From positions 13,809,501 through 13,873,500 of the forward strand of contig NC_071667.1 of assembly GCF_028554725.1 (NCBI RefSeq): a stretch of DNA of 64,000 nucleotides, in the 5' to 3' direction. Under the pieces are notes generated by a model that had not been told where the DNA came from, ran no database searches, and was given only the letters and a program-made list of their open reading frames with translations. The position numbers were made by a program, and so were the translations under genes. This stretch comes from Zeugodacus cucurbitae (taxonomy: Eukaryota > Arthropoda > Insecta > Diptera > Tephritidae). The first letter of the stretch is position 1, and every line of letters begins with the position of its first letter. Shown here piece after piece: positions 45,187 to 56,290 of the stretch.

Positions 45187-45687
45187 TCAAATCTCAAATG
45201 ATCTTGGTTCGCGCACGTTGACTAATGGCAGACGCAAATAGAAACATTCGGCGTTGTTCGGATGGATGGTGTAAATGCGTCCTATGGCATCGGTTTTACG
45301 GACATTTGGATAACCATCAACACGCTCCCCTTGCTTTCGTCGTTGAAATGTTTTCGATGATGGATTCCAAGTGAAATATTGTGGTATTTCGGAATATAGC
45401 AATATTCTTGCAAATTCATCGTTTTCACACAACTCGAAAAAGGTAGTTAGTGTTGTCCCCGGTGGTCGAGCTGCGCTCTGTTGTACATTGTCTGCAGTGA
45501 AATAAACGCGTTGACCATTTTCGAGATGAACTGCCAAATGAAGGCATTTGACAGGACTGCCAATCGTGCGGCAAAACATTATTTCATGAGAATTTGTATA
45601 AGCGGGATGTATCATTTTTTTTTTTTGCAAAACGTGCAATGATACACACATTAAATTTCTTATGTGCACCCTCCAAACAGACCCCAA
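45187..45687 (-). pseudogene. Helitron Rep-helicase protein, middle fragment
   Basis: The 166-codon frame includes CLHLAVHLENGQRVYFTADN, TTLTTFFELCENDEFARILL, YSEIPQYFTWN and GRIYTIHPNNAECFYLRLPLVNV, typical of the stretch between the Rep domain and the helicase in Helitron proteins. The DNA continues in a further frame with DGQLCATYREACQRLHLLED before jumping to late helicase sequence. Confidence 0.8.
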
Positions 45688-45758
45688 TCACCCCTGAAAA
45701 GCCGTCTAGGAGGAGTATACGAACAGGAAGTTTTGCCACTTAATTTTATATATATAGA

Positions 45759-46583
45759 TGTGACAATATACACATGTATTTATGTGCACTGACGATTTCC
45801 GTACAATATTGTAGTGTGTTTAAAATGTTTCGTTTTCATTCCCTCAAATTCAATGACAGTCGCTGACAAAATGGTACATGAATGATGATACATGATGATA
45901 TATGAATTTATGGTCAACTCAAGGTATATTAAAACCACCGCAATAACATTTTTATGTGATTATTATTAGGAATTTCCCATGAAAAATTAGTTGTTTTTCG
46001 TGATATTGTTCTTTTTAAGAAAGTACTCGATCAAATGTTTAAAATTTCGACTATGGCGGCTGCGAGCGGTCGCTCTTTACAACGCTGCCATTCAAAAACT
46101 ATTTAAGAAGCGATCTTACCGCTTTCACAGGATATTTTTGAAAGTATTAACTATCAAATAAGCCAAAAATAAAAAAAAAATCGATTTTTTAAAAATGTCA
46201 CACCGGTATAGCGCCTTAAAAATTTATAGAACCTCCACAACAGACTCGCAGCTGGTAAAAGATCCTGGGACTCGCACAACTTCCAGGACTTATTAAGAAT
46301 GATTATTGGCTGATCAGTGCTCTTAATATGTTTGATTCACAATGAGGGAAATCTATATAAAATATAGTTTAGGAAATCCAGTTAAATTATATACGTACAT
46401 ATATTATTATAATCTTGAGACAGATTGCAGAAGAGCAACACATGACAAATGTTATTATCGCATAGATGATTGGGCGCCAATGTGATGAAGTTTTGTAGAC
46501 CAACTTTAGAAGTCGTTTAAATGGTGAAATTCGTATTTATACTATTTACCGAGTTTACTTGCTTTTTTGTTGTAATTTTAGCA
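45759..46583. other. AT-rich non-coding sequence
   Basis: No gene seen. Short repeats of ATGATGATA type lie near 45880-45905. Confidence 0.35.
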
Positions 46584-46584
46584 G

Positions 46585-46623
<39 letters not shown>
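46584..46623. repeat. (TA)n microsatellite
   Basis: An almost uninterrupted AT/TA run of 40 bases abuts the left end of the candidate solo LTR. Confidence 0.85.
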
Positions 46624-46624
<1 letters not shown>

Positions 46625-47019
46625 GTGGGTTTGTGGATTTGTTTATTTAAAACGTAAAGGTTTATTACCACATTTCTTTTAAAAGTTAAGAATAGTTCAT
46701 TACAACGTTTATTTTAAAAGTTAAGAATAGTTTATTACAACGTTTATTTTAAAAATAGTTCATTACAACGTTTATTTTAAAAGTTACGAATATTTGTTTA
46801 ACAAGTTAAAAAGGTTACCAGTGCCGTGTGTTCGCGTCCGCGTCTATTCCAACTCTGAGATCGTTCGTTTTATCCTACCCGCTTGTTCTCGCTACTCTTC
46901 TCTACTCGTTATCTTTCAGAGTTGCATGTTATTGTACTACTCTACTCGCTATCTTTCAGGGCTGTATGTTGTTGTATGCGCGTCCACTTCTAGTAATGGG
47001 TCGCACTACCGTTCCCACA
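46624..47019. mobile_element. Candidate solo LTR (396 bp)
   Basis: It starts TGTGGGTTTGTGG and ends CCGTTCCCACA, giving the TG..CA ends and a TGTGGG/CCCACA inverted repeat, and is flanked by TATA on both sides (46620-46623 and 47020-47023). No internal retrotransposon sequence follows, so it would be the product of LTR-LTR recombination. Chance TATA flanks are possible because the left flank is a TA repeat. Confidence 0.5.
46655..46800. repeat. Tandem repeat, about 36-bp unit
   Basis: Units containing TTCATTACAACGTTTATTTT and AAAAGTTAAGAATAG occur about four times, one of them shortened. It lies inside the candidate LTR, where tandem repeats often mark the enhancer/U3 region. Confidence 0.75.
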
Positions 47020-47023
47020 TATA

Positions 47024-47925
47024 GATATACATATATATTCATATATACTTGTAGAGATTTTATTTAACAGTTTCTTTCGAACCAAACTCTTTCTCCTACC
47101 CCTATTTAATTTATACAGATATTTTCGATTATTTATTTGTTTTCCATAACTAAATCAAAGTATCGTACTCTACTGCTTAATGTTAAACAGAAATATTTAA
47201 ATGGATTTACGATTTTAATGTAAAATTAAATAAATTTAAAAACACAACACTAATTGAAATTTATATATCTATTTTACATATAATAAACAAAAATAAGCTA
47301 ACATTTAAAATGCAATGTATGAGAAAATAAACACTTCGATTAAGTGCAGCCGCGAATTGATTGATCGGCTCACAAATCGTATGAATCACACATAATTTCA
47401 GTTTTCCACGCGAAGAAAGCAACTGTAAATAAACAAGTATGTAAAAATGTACACATATGTATATGTAAGTTGGAAACGATATGTTAAATTAAAGCTTAAA
47501 TTGTAAATTGTTTCTATTTCAGCTTTCAGCTGGTGAAAATGGAAGGTTTTCGTTTTGTTACCTCAATAAAATATTTTTCTAATTGCAACGCTGCGGTTTA
47601 AAGTGCACGAACTTTAATTTTTGTTATTGAGAAGAAGCTTAAAAACATGCTTTTGTAGTGCACTGCAATACAAAAAATAGAGCGCTTACATCTTTATCGA
47701 GTTTGTTTTATGAGGATTGCCATCTGTTCTTATTTTCTTCATCAAATTAAGTTAATTTTTTAGGATGTTATCTAGTTAAAAGAGATTTAGTTTAATTTTC
47801 CAGGATAAGCCCACCATTAAATTTCGTTGACTTGAATAAGTACATGTCATCATGTAGCGGTGCGTTTCCAGCTTTCATGTTTTTATAATATAAATATATT
47901 CATTCTTCTTTGATTTTTTATACTC
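47024..47925. other. AT-rich non-coding sequence
   Basis: No gene or known repeat recognised. Confidence 0.35.
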
Positions 47926-48792
47926 TCGCAACAAAAGTTGCTAAGAGAGTATTATAGTTTTGTTCACATAACGGTTGTTTGTAACACCTAAAACTAAAAC
48001 GATTATTTGTATATAACTCGCAAACCAATAAAACTATATAAACGTACCTCACCACACACCATGAAAATAGTTGAAATCGGATAATAACCACGCCCACCTC
48101 CCATACAAAGGTCAGTTTGAAAATTACTAAAAGTGGGTTAACTTACTAACAAAAAACACCAGAAAACCAATGAAGATAGCGGAATAAAACTTTACACAAA
48201 TAGGGCATATTATCTCCGGCTTCACTTGTGAAAAAATTGTCGAAAACGGACTATAACTTTTCAAGGCCCCAGATATCGAACATGTTGAACTCAGGACCTA
48301 AGGTTAAATTTTACCCGAAAATATGGGTAAATCTCTCAGATAATTCAATGTAATTTAGAGGAAATTGTTTTCTTCCAATAGTGTGTCTCTGTTCCAAAAA
48401 TTATTAAATTCGGGTTATAACTTTTCCTAGCTCCCATATACCTAATTATAGGTTTTTCAAAAATATCATCTCATAGCTCCCATATACCTAACTATGTATA
48501 AGTTTTTCAAAAATATCATCCCCTAGCTCCCATATACCTAATTATAGGTTTTTCAAAAATTCGTTGGGCTTTATTCCGCATATATGTATTGGTTAATATG
48601 CCTTGGATATAGTGTACCTTGCTTGTGAAAATGAATGAAATCGGTTCAGGAATTACGATTTTCGTTATGCTATTAAACTTTATGTCGCATTTATGGGTAA
48701 ATTTGTATGTTATCTTAATAAAATTTCTTCAAAAAATTGCGAGAGTATAAAATGTTCGGTTGCACCCGAACTTAGCCACCCTTACTTGTTTT
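47926..48792 (+). repeat. Dispersed repeat family R, full-ended copy
   Basis: Left hairpin-like end TACTCTCGCAACAAAAGTTG with its mirror CTAAGAGAGTA, the AACGGTTGTTTGTAACACC block, CACGCCCACCTCCCATACAA, then three tandem-like repeats of CTCCCATATACCTAA at 48432-48545, and the right terminus GAGAGTATAAAATGTTCGGT to TTACTTGTTTT. It lacks the GGACGGAC tract. Confidence 0.75.
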
Positions 48793-49164
48793 GAATTAGT
48801 TTCTTACATTTTTCAGCAGATGCAGAAACTCTGAAGCCGAATTTTAATGTCGCGCCAAATTTTCACTGTAATGCAAATGCCGCCATTTAAATAAATTGAA
48901 TCTGTGTAATATGCATATCGCTGAGATAATATGTAATGATCACTTCCGTAAAAAAGTTGAATGTACAAAAAGAGAGATAACTAAAATATTATATTTTGGA
49001 ATCTTTCTCAAGCATAGAGAAGTTCTAAATTTATGCAAAGCAAAAACTCTTTAATTTTAACATTTCAATAAATCGTTTATATTAGGGCTCTTAAAATGTT
49101 TCGAATAATTTGAAAAGCGATTATCTGCTGCTACTATTCGAATAGTTGTTCTACTGCGAGTATT

Positions 49165-49385
49165 TGAATAGGTTAGTTTAGGTTTGCCTGGCGGGCCAGC
49201 AGGCCCCGCATAGACCAGTTATTGTCCTTAACGATACCAGATGGAGTCCTGTTAAGTATTCTCAAAGTAGTAGTCATCGGTTAGGATGCCAGTGCTTGAC
49301 GCGAATTTTAATAGATTATCAGGCCTCACTGACGATATCTCCTTCAACTTATCGTACAGTCAAGGTAAATATTTAAGGGCCCTAG
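49165..49385 (+). repeat. Dispersed repeat with GGTTAGTTTAGG start, copy 2
   Basis: Same family as 7885-8110, sharing GATACCAGATGGAGTCCTGT, GTAGTCATCGGTTAGGATGC and ATCGTACAGTCAAGG blocks. No conserved frame. Confidence 0.55.
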
Positions 49386-51190
49386 ATACCTGAAGCGAGT
49401 ATTTGAATAAATTAAATTTGTTTGAAATTCAAGCAGCCTTTGATTTTTGTTTGTTTTTATTTGGGAAAATGTCGATTGTGCGCATTTTTCGTGGGTATCA
49501 ATTTTTTCAACAAAAATAGAAATTTAATGAAATTGTACTATTCGAAAAGTGGACAACGAACGGTTAATCGGATACTACCAATCCCTATAATGCCCTATCT
49601 GGTTAATTCGGTTAGTCGATTAGTCGAATACCAAGAGCTCTAGTTTATATTTATATGATATATTATGATATGTCTGTTATTATTGATAATATTATTAAAC
49701 TTGTTTAAAAGACATTTTTGGAAATGCTAAAACACAACCGTTCTCAAGGAAGAACGAATATACAAACCAATAATGTGTAAACAATAACAATAACAATGTA
49801 TAGAACAACTAAAATCTGCGCAAACTGAATATAAAATTTTGCGCCATTATTTCATGACTCACTTAATAAAATATATTTTTTGCATACATAAAATATGAGT
49901 ACACTCAAATGTAATTATGGACCCGCCAACAAAAAGCCGTAAATTTAGAAAATTGAATTTAGCTTTGAATATGATTTTCAGTGCGGCGGCTCGACTGAGT
50001 GTACGTCATGCAGTAATTGACAAATGCACCACTTTTATGAAAACTCCACTTCCATAGCAATTTTATCGCAGGTAGGAAATTGGCTAAATAAAGTGGCAAC
50101 GCCCACATACACACTTACGCAATATAAAAAAAAATAAAGTTGATGAGTTATCTTGTGCTTAAGATGACAGACTGTCTGCTGGAAAAGCATGTGTAAATTT
50201 GCTCGAAAGGCTGCACAATTACCAACAACATAGCGAGAAGAGTGGCACAATTACAAAAGGTAAATATTTAAGGCCTGCCAACAAGGAACCAAGCGGAAGC
50301 GCCAAGAAATAGGTAAACAAAGCAACCAAGTATAGTGAAATTTGGTTAAGAATGAACACACATAAATTGTGCTTAGTTCGGTTGGCGCACACACACACAC
50401 ACACTTGCGAAGTCGGTGCCAGGGGTAGCTACACATTCTTTGTAAATGAAGGTAATATATGAGTAGTTATATAAGTTTATGTGCTGCATTAATGTAGTGA
50501 TAAAATGAAAGGCGTTTAGTTGGCATGGGTCTGAGTGGAAATATTTTCATTTAGGGACCGTTGATAAGCGAAACAAATGCGAACTGTAAATTTAGAATGT
50601 TTTCGAGTTTATTTCAGCTTTTATTTAAAGTCGTTCCAATGTAAGTTAGTGTTGTATAAATGTTGTATGTGCTAAATCTTATTATTTTGGTTTAAATATA
50701 AAAATATATATATTTGAAAATAATAATATTTTAAATTTCTTTTTAGTAAATTGGCTGAATAATATTCTATGTAAGACCATAGTTGTTAATAAAAAATGTT
50801 AATGTTGAACCAATCAGAAGCAAAATAAATAATTTTAATAATTCTCTATGATGTTATTATACAAATTTATGATAATTTTTCCAATTTAATTAAAAAATTA
50901 AAATTTATCGTGCAAAATGAAATGCGATAATACCTCTTAATGACCTCTGCTTCTTAATCTTACAATTAAAACACTTTGCTTCTAGCCAAAAAATAAACAT
51001 ATTGATATCCGACCAACATACATATATAGTAATTGAATATATTTTATGCTTTGAAGCGAAATATTTAAACAAGTAAACATACAATTATTTGCAACCTTCC
51101 GAAAATTAAGTTACGTATTCGCCGTGGTCGGCCAGCCTTTTAAATCCTTGAGAAAGTTTTAGTATGCATAACTTAACACTTTATAAAATA
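49386..51190. other. AT-rich non-coding sequence
   Basis: A CA microsatellite lies at 50388-50404. No gene recognised in 1.8 kb. Confidence 0.35.
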
Positions 51191-51369
51191 CTAGCAGACC
51201 CGGCCACACGTTTTTGTGGCTAAGGTATACATTAAATTAAGTTGGTCCAATCTTGGCTTCGGCGACGATATTGATTACTCGATGTTGATTTATGTTACGC
51301 AGCATGATTACAACTCACACTACTTTTAATTGCAAAATACTGGCAATTTTAAATAGTTTAGAATAATTG

Positions 51370-51870
51370 ACTACGTCATCCTGGTTTGTAGCTGAGTCAA
51401 CTCTCTTGGACCGAAATTCTCAATTGTCGCATTAAGATCATCGATATCTTTTTTTACCACCGATATTGGTCATTCAATCAGCCATTTATGGTTATCATAT
51501 TGAGGTTTCATGTCAGGAAAAACTTCTCTTTCGAGTCAATGAAGCGACAGAAATCTGTTGGAAATGCTATTAATCCATCGAGGTGTCAACTGCCAACTAC
51601 TTCTACAATCGCAATTTGGTATTGTTGCAAAAACACTCATAAGTTAGTTGTTAATTGGCGATTCTTTATGTGTCGCCACAAATTAAATGATTTTAGGCAT
51701 GCGATTAGCCCGTCAGTAACAGTTGATCCAGGAATAATTGGAAGAGTCTGGCGTAAATCACCTACTAACAGAATCCTGGCTATACCAAAAACGTTCATCG
51801 ACAATCAAGATCTTTTAAAGTCCTGTGCAGTACCTCCAGCGACTTCTTGAATATTTGGAAAATCTTCGTT
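51370..51870 (-). pseudogene. Helitron helicase remnant in Helitron 2
   Basis: Minus-strand translations in shifting frames read LEVLHRTLKDL, then ILLVGDLRQTLPIIPGSTVT (Walker B-like GDFRQ region with Leu for Phe), GLIACLKSFNLWRHIKNRQL, TTN, and further down FPDMKPQYDNHKWLIE and VVKKDIDDLNATIE. These match successive blocks of Helitron PIF1-like helicase. At least two frameshifts and stops are present. Confidence 0.8.
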
Positions 51871-51949
51871 ATAGCGCTATTTTTGGCGATTTTGCCGACT
51901 GGTGTTTCGTTCATTTGTAATTTAGGAGTAATTTCAAAGCCGATTGTGC

Positions 51950-52160
51950 CGTATGTTTGCCTACTAACAGGTGCCAAGTTGCCCCTATTCCCGTTAACCT
52001 TGGTGGTGAAAATGAGTGAAATTGGTTCTGGAATTACATCAGCCCTCATATACGATATATGATGATTTTCTATTGGACTTTATGTCGAATATATATGTAA
52101 AATTGTGTGTTATCTTAATAGATGTTCGGTTGGACCCGAACTTAGCCTTTCCTTATTTGT
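51950..52160 (+). repeat. Family R right-end fragment inside Helitron 2
   Basis: GTGAAAATGAGTGAAATTGG, ATTGGACTTTATGTCGAATA, TTGTGTGTTATCTTAATAGA and GTTCGGTTGGACCCGAACTT correspond to the last 200 bases of the R copy at 47926-48792. Confidence 0.7.
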
Positions 52161-52412
52161 TACAAATTGTTTTGGGCTATCGACACAACCTTATACAATT
52201 GAACTATAACAAAAATATTTTAACAAAGCAACAATGATAACCTTCAAAATATTATTTTTTTTTTGTTTTTTCTTTTTATATTTTTCTTGTCAACTCGAAT
52301 AAAATTCTCTTATTATTATCTTCCTCGCAATTTTTTCAAATTTACTCACTTTCTAATCTTTTTCTGGCCTCCACGAATATTTCAAGACTAAAATTAGCCA
52401 GATCGATTTGGC
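52121..52412 (-). repeat. Repeat arm, inverse of 40905-41200
   Basis: It is the inverse-oriented partner of the arm at 40905-41200, beginning at the R terminus and running through TCGACACAACCTTATACAAT to CCACGAATATTTCAAGAC. It lies inside Helitron 2. Confidence 0.65.
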
Positions 52413-52455
52413 CGTTCTCGTTTTTTTGCTGCACAAACGAACAGCAATTCATTTT

Positions 52456-53657
52456 TATACTCTCGCAACAAATGTTGCTAAAGAGAGTATTATAGTTTTG
52501 TTCACATAACGGTTGTTTGTAACACCCAAAACCAAACGAGTTAGATATAGGGTTATATATATCAAAGTGATCAGGGTGAAGAGTGGAGTTCAAATCCGAA
52601 TGTCTGTCTGTCCGTCCGTCCGTCCGTCTGTGCAAGCTGTAACTTGAGTAAAAATTAAGATATCTTGATGAAACTTGACACGCTTATTTCTTGGCACCAT
52701 AGGAAGGTTGCTTTCGAAAATCAGCAAAATCGGACCATTGCCACGCCCACAAAATGGCGAAAACCGAAAACACATAAAGTGCCATAACTAAGCCATAAAA
52801 AAAGGTATGGAAATAAAATTTGGTATGAAGGATCGTACTATTAAGGGGCATATCTGGGTGTAATTTTTTTGGGGAAGTGGGCGTGGCCACGCCCCCTACT
52901 AAGTTTTTTGTACATATCTCGCAAACCAATAGAGCTATATAAACCACCCTTTCTGGAGTCGTTTTTTTAGCCACTTCCTAATACAGTCCAAAACTGAAAG
53001 AAATCGGATCATAACCACGCCCACCTCCCATACAAAAGTTAGGTTGAAAATTATTAAAAGTGGGTTAACTCACTAACGAAAAACGTCAGAAACACTAAAT
53101 TTCGCATAAGAAATGGCAGGTACTCAGATTTTTTTACAAAATGGAAAATGGGCGTGGCGTCGCCCACTTATGGGTCAAAAACCATATCTTAGGAACTACT
53201 CAACCGATTTCAATGAAACTTGGTTTGTAATAGTTTCCTTACATCCCAATGATATGTTGTGAAAATAGACCAAATCGCTTCACAACCACGCCTACTTCCT
53301 ATATACCAGAACTTTGAAGACGATCTGAATCGTTTACTTATAATATATAAAGTAAGTACTAGTGAAGATATCGGTGCAGAACTTTGCACAAATACTATGT
53401 TAATAGTGTGGCAGCCACATTCTAAAAATCGCCGAAATAGAACCATAGGTTTTCAAGGCCCCATGTATCGAACATGAGGACCTCGGTGCTTCTAACCTAA
53501 TATTATGGTTTCCAACTTTCAATGGACTTTATACAATATATATGACGAATATGTGGGTCAAATTGTGTATTACATAATATAAATAAAATCAAATAAATAA
53601 ATTGCGAGAGTATAAAATGTTCGGTTACACGTGAACTTAGCCCTTCCTTACTTGTTA
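52456..53657 (+). repeat. Dispersed repeat family R, near-complete copy (about 1.2 kb)
   Basis: Best reference copy. Left hairpin-like end TACTCTCGCAACAAATGTTG, AACGGTTGTTTGTAACACCC, TGTCTGTCTGTCCGTCCGTC tract at 52602-52630, TGAAACTTGACACGC block, CCACGCCCACAAAATGGCG, AGTGGGCGTGGCCACGCCCC palindrome at 52875-52894, CCACGCCCACCTCCCATACA, TGGGTCAAAAACCATATCTT, GGACCTCGGTGCTTCTAACC and right terminus GAACTTAGCCCTTCCTTACT. No coding capacity; short frames are by-products. Confidence 0.8.
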
Positions 53658-54240
53658 TATTATATTATTATCAAGCGACAATTTTTTTTAATTCCGCACA
53701 GGACCACGCGAGTGATCTTAACCCCCATCCCGTACCTCCGTGCCTGATTGACGCCTACAACTCTACAACGCATAGTTAGCCGCCGAAAAATGTCAAAATT
53801 TTTAACTCGTGATATCTTTTGAATGGAATGTCGGAATCTAATAATTCAAAAAGTAATATAAAGATTTTGAAGCGATCTTAAATAATAAATCATTTATTTC
53901 GATAAGGATCAATACTAAGGTATAAATAAAGAGCTTTTTCAAATAGTGGTATTTTAATTAAATTTTTTATATAAAAAAAATATTGTGACAAAACTATAAT
54001 AGTTCGAGATATGATGTCGCGACTATTTTTGTAGATAATAATAATAAGTTGTATAAAATTGTAGTACATCACTTTGTTATATCTTCAATCATTTTCGCCG
54101 CATTCGTGATTACAGAAAGTTTTTTGGTATTTTTTTACATTATCGGAGTTTTTGGCAAGGAACCCTATTTTTTTTATTTTTTTTATTTTTTATATTTTTT
54201 AAACTTAATATAGCCTATGTCACTCAGGGATAGTATAGCT
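53658..54240. other. Non-coding interior of Helitron 2
   Basis: AT-rich, no frame of note. The segment from about 54240 to 54345 is the Helitron's conserved 5' region (TTCAAATCGGTTCAGTAGTT and an ACAAACAAACAAA run). Confidence 0.45.
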
Positions 54241-54612
54241 TTCCAACGGTGAAAGAATTTTTCAAATCGGTTCAGTAGTTACGAAGCCTATTCGAGACAA
54301 ACAAACAAAAAAACAAACATTTCCTCTTTATAATATTACTATAGATGTATACTATATATATACAGGGGGATGGGGTCATATGTAGAAGTTCACGCAAGTG
54401 AGGAAAGTTTCTGATTGCCATTCACTTGGGAGTGGCCAGGAACGATTCTTTTGCATATGACTCAAGCAGCTCACGACTTCCGGTTTTAGACCAAGTATCC
54501 CCTGGGTAGCTAACAGACATCCGTTTGGAGGCGAGCTAAAGTGAGAAGGCGAAGCCCGCTTCTGCGGTTGTGCGTAGGGCTTGGGACCCACCACATAAAA
54601 AAAATCTTCCCA

Positions 54613-56010
54613 ATGAAAACAAACACCGAGTCTCGGATGAGAAACCCCCCTTTTGATGACGACCCCTGCAAACGTACTAAGGATCATGATTTGAGGGCAT
54701 GCACCTGGAATGTCCGGTCTCTTAATTGGGAAGGTGCCTCTGCCCAGCTGGTTGATGTCCTCATACAACTAAAGGCTGACATCACCGCCGTCCAAGAAGT
54801 GCGATGGACGGGACAAGGACGGAAGAAGGTGGGTCCTTGTGACATCTACTACAGCTGCCATATAAAGGAGCGCAAATTCGGTGTTGGATTTGTGGTGGGA
54901 GAGAGACTACGTCGCCGAGTCCTGGCATTCACCCCGGTGGATGAACGTCTTGCCACAATCCGCATCAAAGCGAGGTTCTTCAACATATCGCTGATTTGCG
55001 CCCACGCCCCAACGGAAGAGAAGGACGATGTGACCAAAGATGCTTTCTATGAGCGCCTAGAACGCACCTATGAGCGCTGCCCCCGCCACGATGTCAAAAT
55101 CGTGCTTGGCGATTTTAACGCCAGGGTGGGTAAAGAAGGTGTCTTTGGCACAACAGTCGGAAAATTCAGCCTCCATGACGAAACATCGCCAAACGGCCTG
55201 AGGCTGATCGACTTCGCTGGGGCCCGAAATATGGTTGTCTGTAGTACCAGATTCCAGCATAAAAAAATTCATCAAGCAACGTGGCTGTCCCCTGATCGAA
55301 ACACGCGCAATCAAATCGATCACGTTGTGATAGACGGAAGACATGTCTCCAGTTTTTTAGACGTGCGTACGCTCCGAGGACCAAACATTGACTCGGACCA
55401 TTATCTAGTAGCAGCAAAGATAGGCACTCGCCTCTGTGCAGCAAAGAACGCCCGTCAACAAATACAAGGAAGGTTCGACGTCGAAAAGCTGCAATCACAA
55501 ACGACAGCCGAACGATTTTCTACTCGACTTGCACTCCTGCTCTCTGAGAGCACTCATCAGCATCTCGATATAAGGGAGCTGTGGAACGGCATCTCAAACT
55601 CATTGCATACCGCTGCAGCCGAAACAATTGGTCTCCGGCAACGCCAAAAAACCAGTTGGTACGATGAGAATTGTCGTTCCGCAGTGGAGAGAAAACAGAC
55701 TGCCTACCTCGCAACGTTGCGATCGACCACAACACGTTCGGGGTGGGATAGATATCGAGAACTGAAGAGGGAAGCGAGACGCATTTGCAGACGTAGAAAG
55801 AAAGAGGCCGAAATGCGTGAGTATGAAAAGCTTGAAAAGCTGGCCGACATGGGTAATGCTCGAAAATTTTATGGAAAGATGAGGCGATTTACAGAAGGTT
55901 TCAAGACCGGAGCATTATCATGTAGGGACCGAGGAGGTAATCTGGTAACGGATGTCCAGAGGTCCTCTAAACATTGGCAACGGCGAATACCGCAGACGAT
56001 GGAACGATGA
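54613..56010 (+). CDS. AP-like endonuclease of RTE LINE (craniofacial-development-protein-2-like), RT deleted
   Basis: The ATG at 54613 (MKTNTESRMRNPPFDDDPCK) lies just after the leader; the frame is open to 56010, about 465 codons. Endonuclease motifs in order: ACTWNVRSLNW (Asn block), AVQEVRWTG (catalytic Glu), GVGFVVGERLRRRV, ISLICAHAPT, IVLGDFNARVGKEG (Asp/Asn block), NQIDHVVIDGR and NIDSDHYLVAAK (SDH block). All catalytic residues look intact. After a Lys/Arg-rich linker (RRICRRRKKEAEMREYEKL) the frame enters NARKFYGKMRRFTEGFKTG and meets the deletion junction, ending out of frame. Proteins like this in databases are often mislabelled as craniofacial development protein 2, a host gene that captured such a domain in cattle. 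Confidence 0.85.
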   Translation: MKTNTESRMRNPPFDDDPCKRTKDHDLRACTWNVRSLNWEGASAQLVDVLIQLKADITAVQEVRWTGQGRKKVGPCDIYYSCHIKERKFGVGFVVGERLRRRVLAFTPVDERLATIRIKARFFNISLICAHAPTEEKDDVTKDAFYERLERTYERCPRHDVKIVLGDFNARVGKEGVFGTTVGKFSLHDETSPNGLRLIDFAGARNMVVCSTRFQHKKIHQATWLSPDRNTRNQIDHVVIDGRHVSSFLDVRTLRGPNIDSDHYLVAAKIGTRLCAAKNARQQIQGRFDVEKLQSQTTAERFSTRLALLLSESTHQHLDIRELWNGISNSLHTAAAETIGLRQRQKTSWYDENCRSAVERKQTAYLATLRSTTTRSGWDRYRELKREARRICRRRKKEAEMREYEKLEKLADMGNARKFYGKMRRFTEGFKTGALSCRDRGGNLVTDVQRSSKHWQRRIPQTMER

Positions 56011-56290
56011 GCTATACGATTTATACGACGACATAGACATAGTTCAGCGAATAGAAAGACAGCGGCTACGCTGGCTAGGTCATGTTGTACGGATGGAAGA
56101 AAACACTCCAGCTCTGAAAGTATTCGATGCAGTACCCGCTGGAGGAAGCCGCGGAAGAGGACGACCTCCACTCCGGTGGAAAGACCAAGTGCAAAGTGAC
56201 CTGGCTTCACTTGGTGTTTCCAGTTGGCGCCAAAAAGCAAAAAGGAGGAATGAGTGGCGCGCTCTGGTGAATTCGGCTATAATCGCTTAA
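55952..56290 (+). pseudogene. RTE LINE C-terminal tail after RT deletion, copy F
   Basis: From about 55965 the sequence reads LNIGNGEYRRRWNDELYDLYDD, RLRWLGHVVRMEENTPAL, GSRGRGRPPLRWKDQVQSDL and SSWRQKAKRRNEWRALV, the conserved tail found in copies A-D, ending at 56290. It is out of frame with the endonuclease, so the deletion did not create a fusion protein. Confidence 0.8.

Larger units (their letters stand above)
44520..45758 (-). mobile_element. Helitron 1, decayed, with Rep/helicase remnants
   Basis: On the minus strand the 5' end begins A/TCTATATATATAAAATTA at 45758, as many insect Helitrons do. Remnants follow of the region ahead of the helicase and the helicase C-terminus. The central helicase (Walker A/B) is deleted and the 3' hairpin/CTRR end was not found. 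An A/T-rich run at 44540-44610 follows the coding end. Confidence 0.8.
51191..54345 (-). mobile_element. Helitron 2 with both termini, filled by family R repeats
   Basis: On the minus strand the 5' end reads A/TCTATAGTAATATTATAAAG at 54345. The 3' end has a hairpin with stem GCCACA/TGTGGC (51203-51220) followed by CGGGTCTGCTAG, i.e. CTAG at 51191-51194, with host T next. These are the TC start, 3' hairpin, CTRR end and A/T target of Helitrons. It encodes only a decayed helicase near the 3' end and has R copies inserted at about 51950-52160 and 52456-53657. Confidence 0.85.

Noticed and set aside
54613..56010. Host gene craniofacial development protein 2
   Set aside because: The similarity comes from an RTE-type endonuclease; position within a LINE with 5' leader, tail and target duplication shows it is a mobile element.
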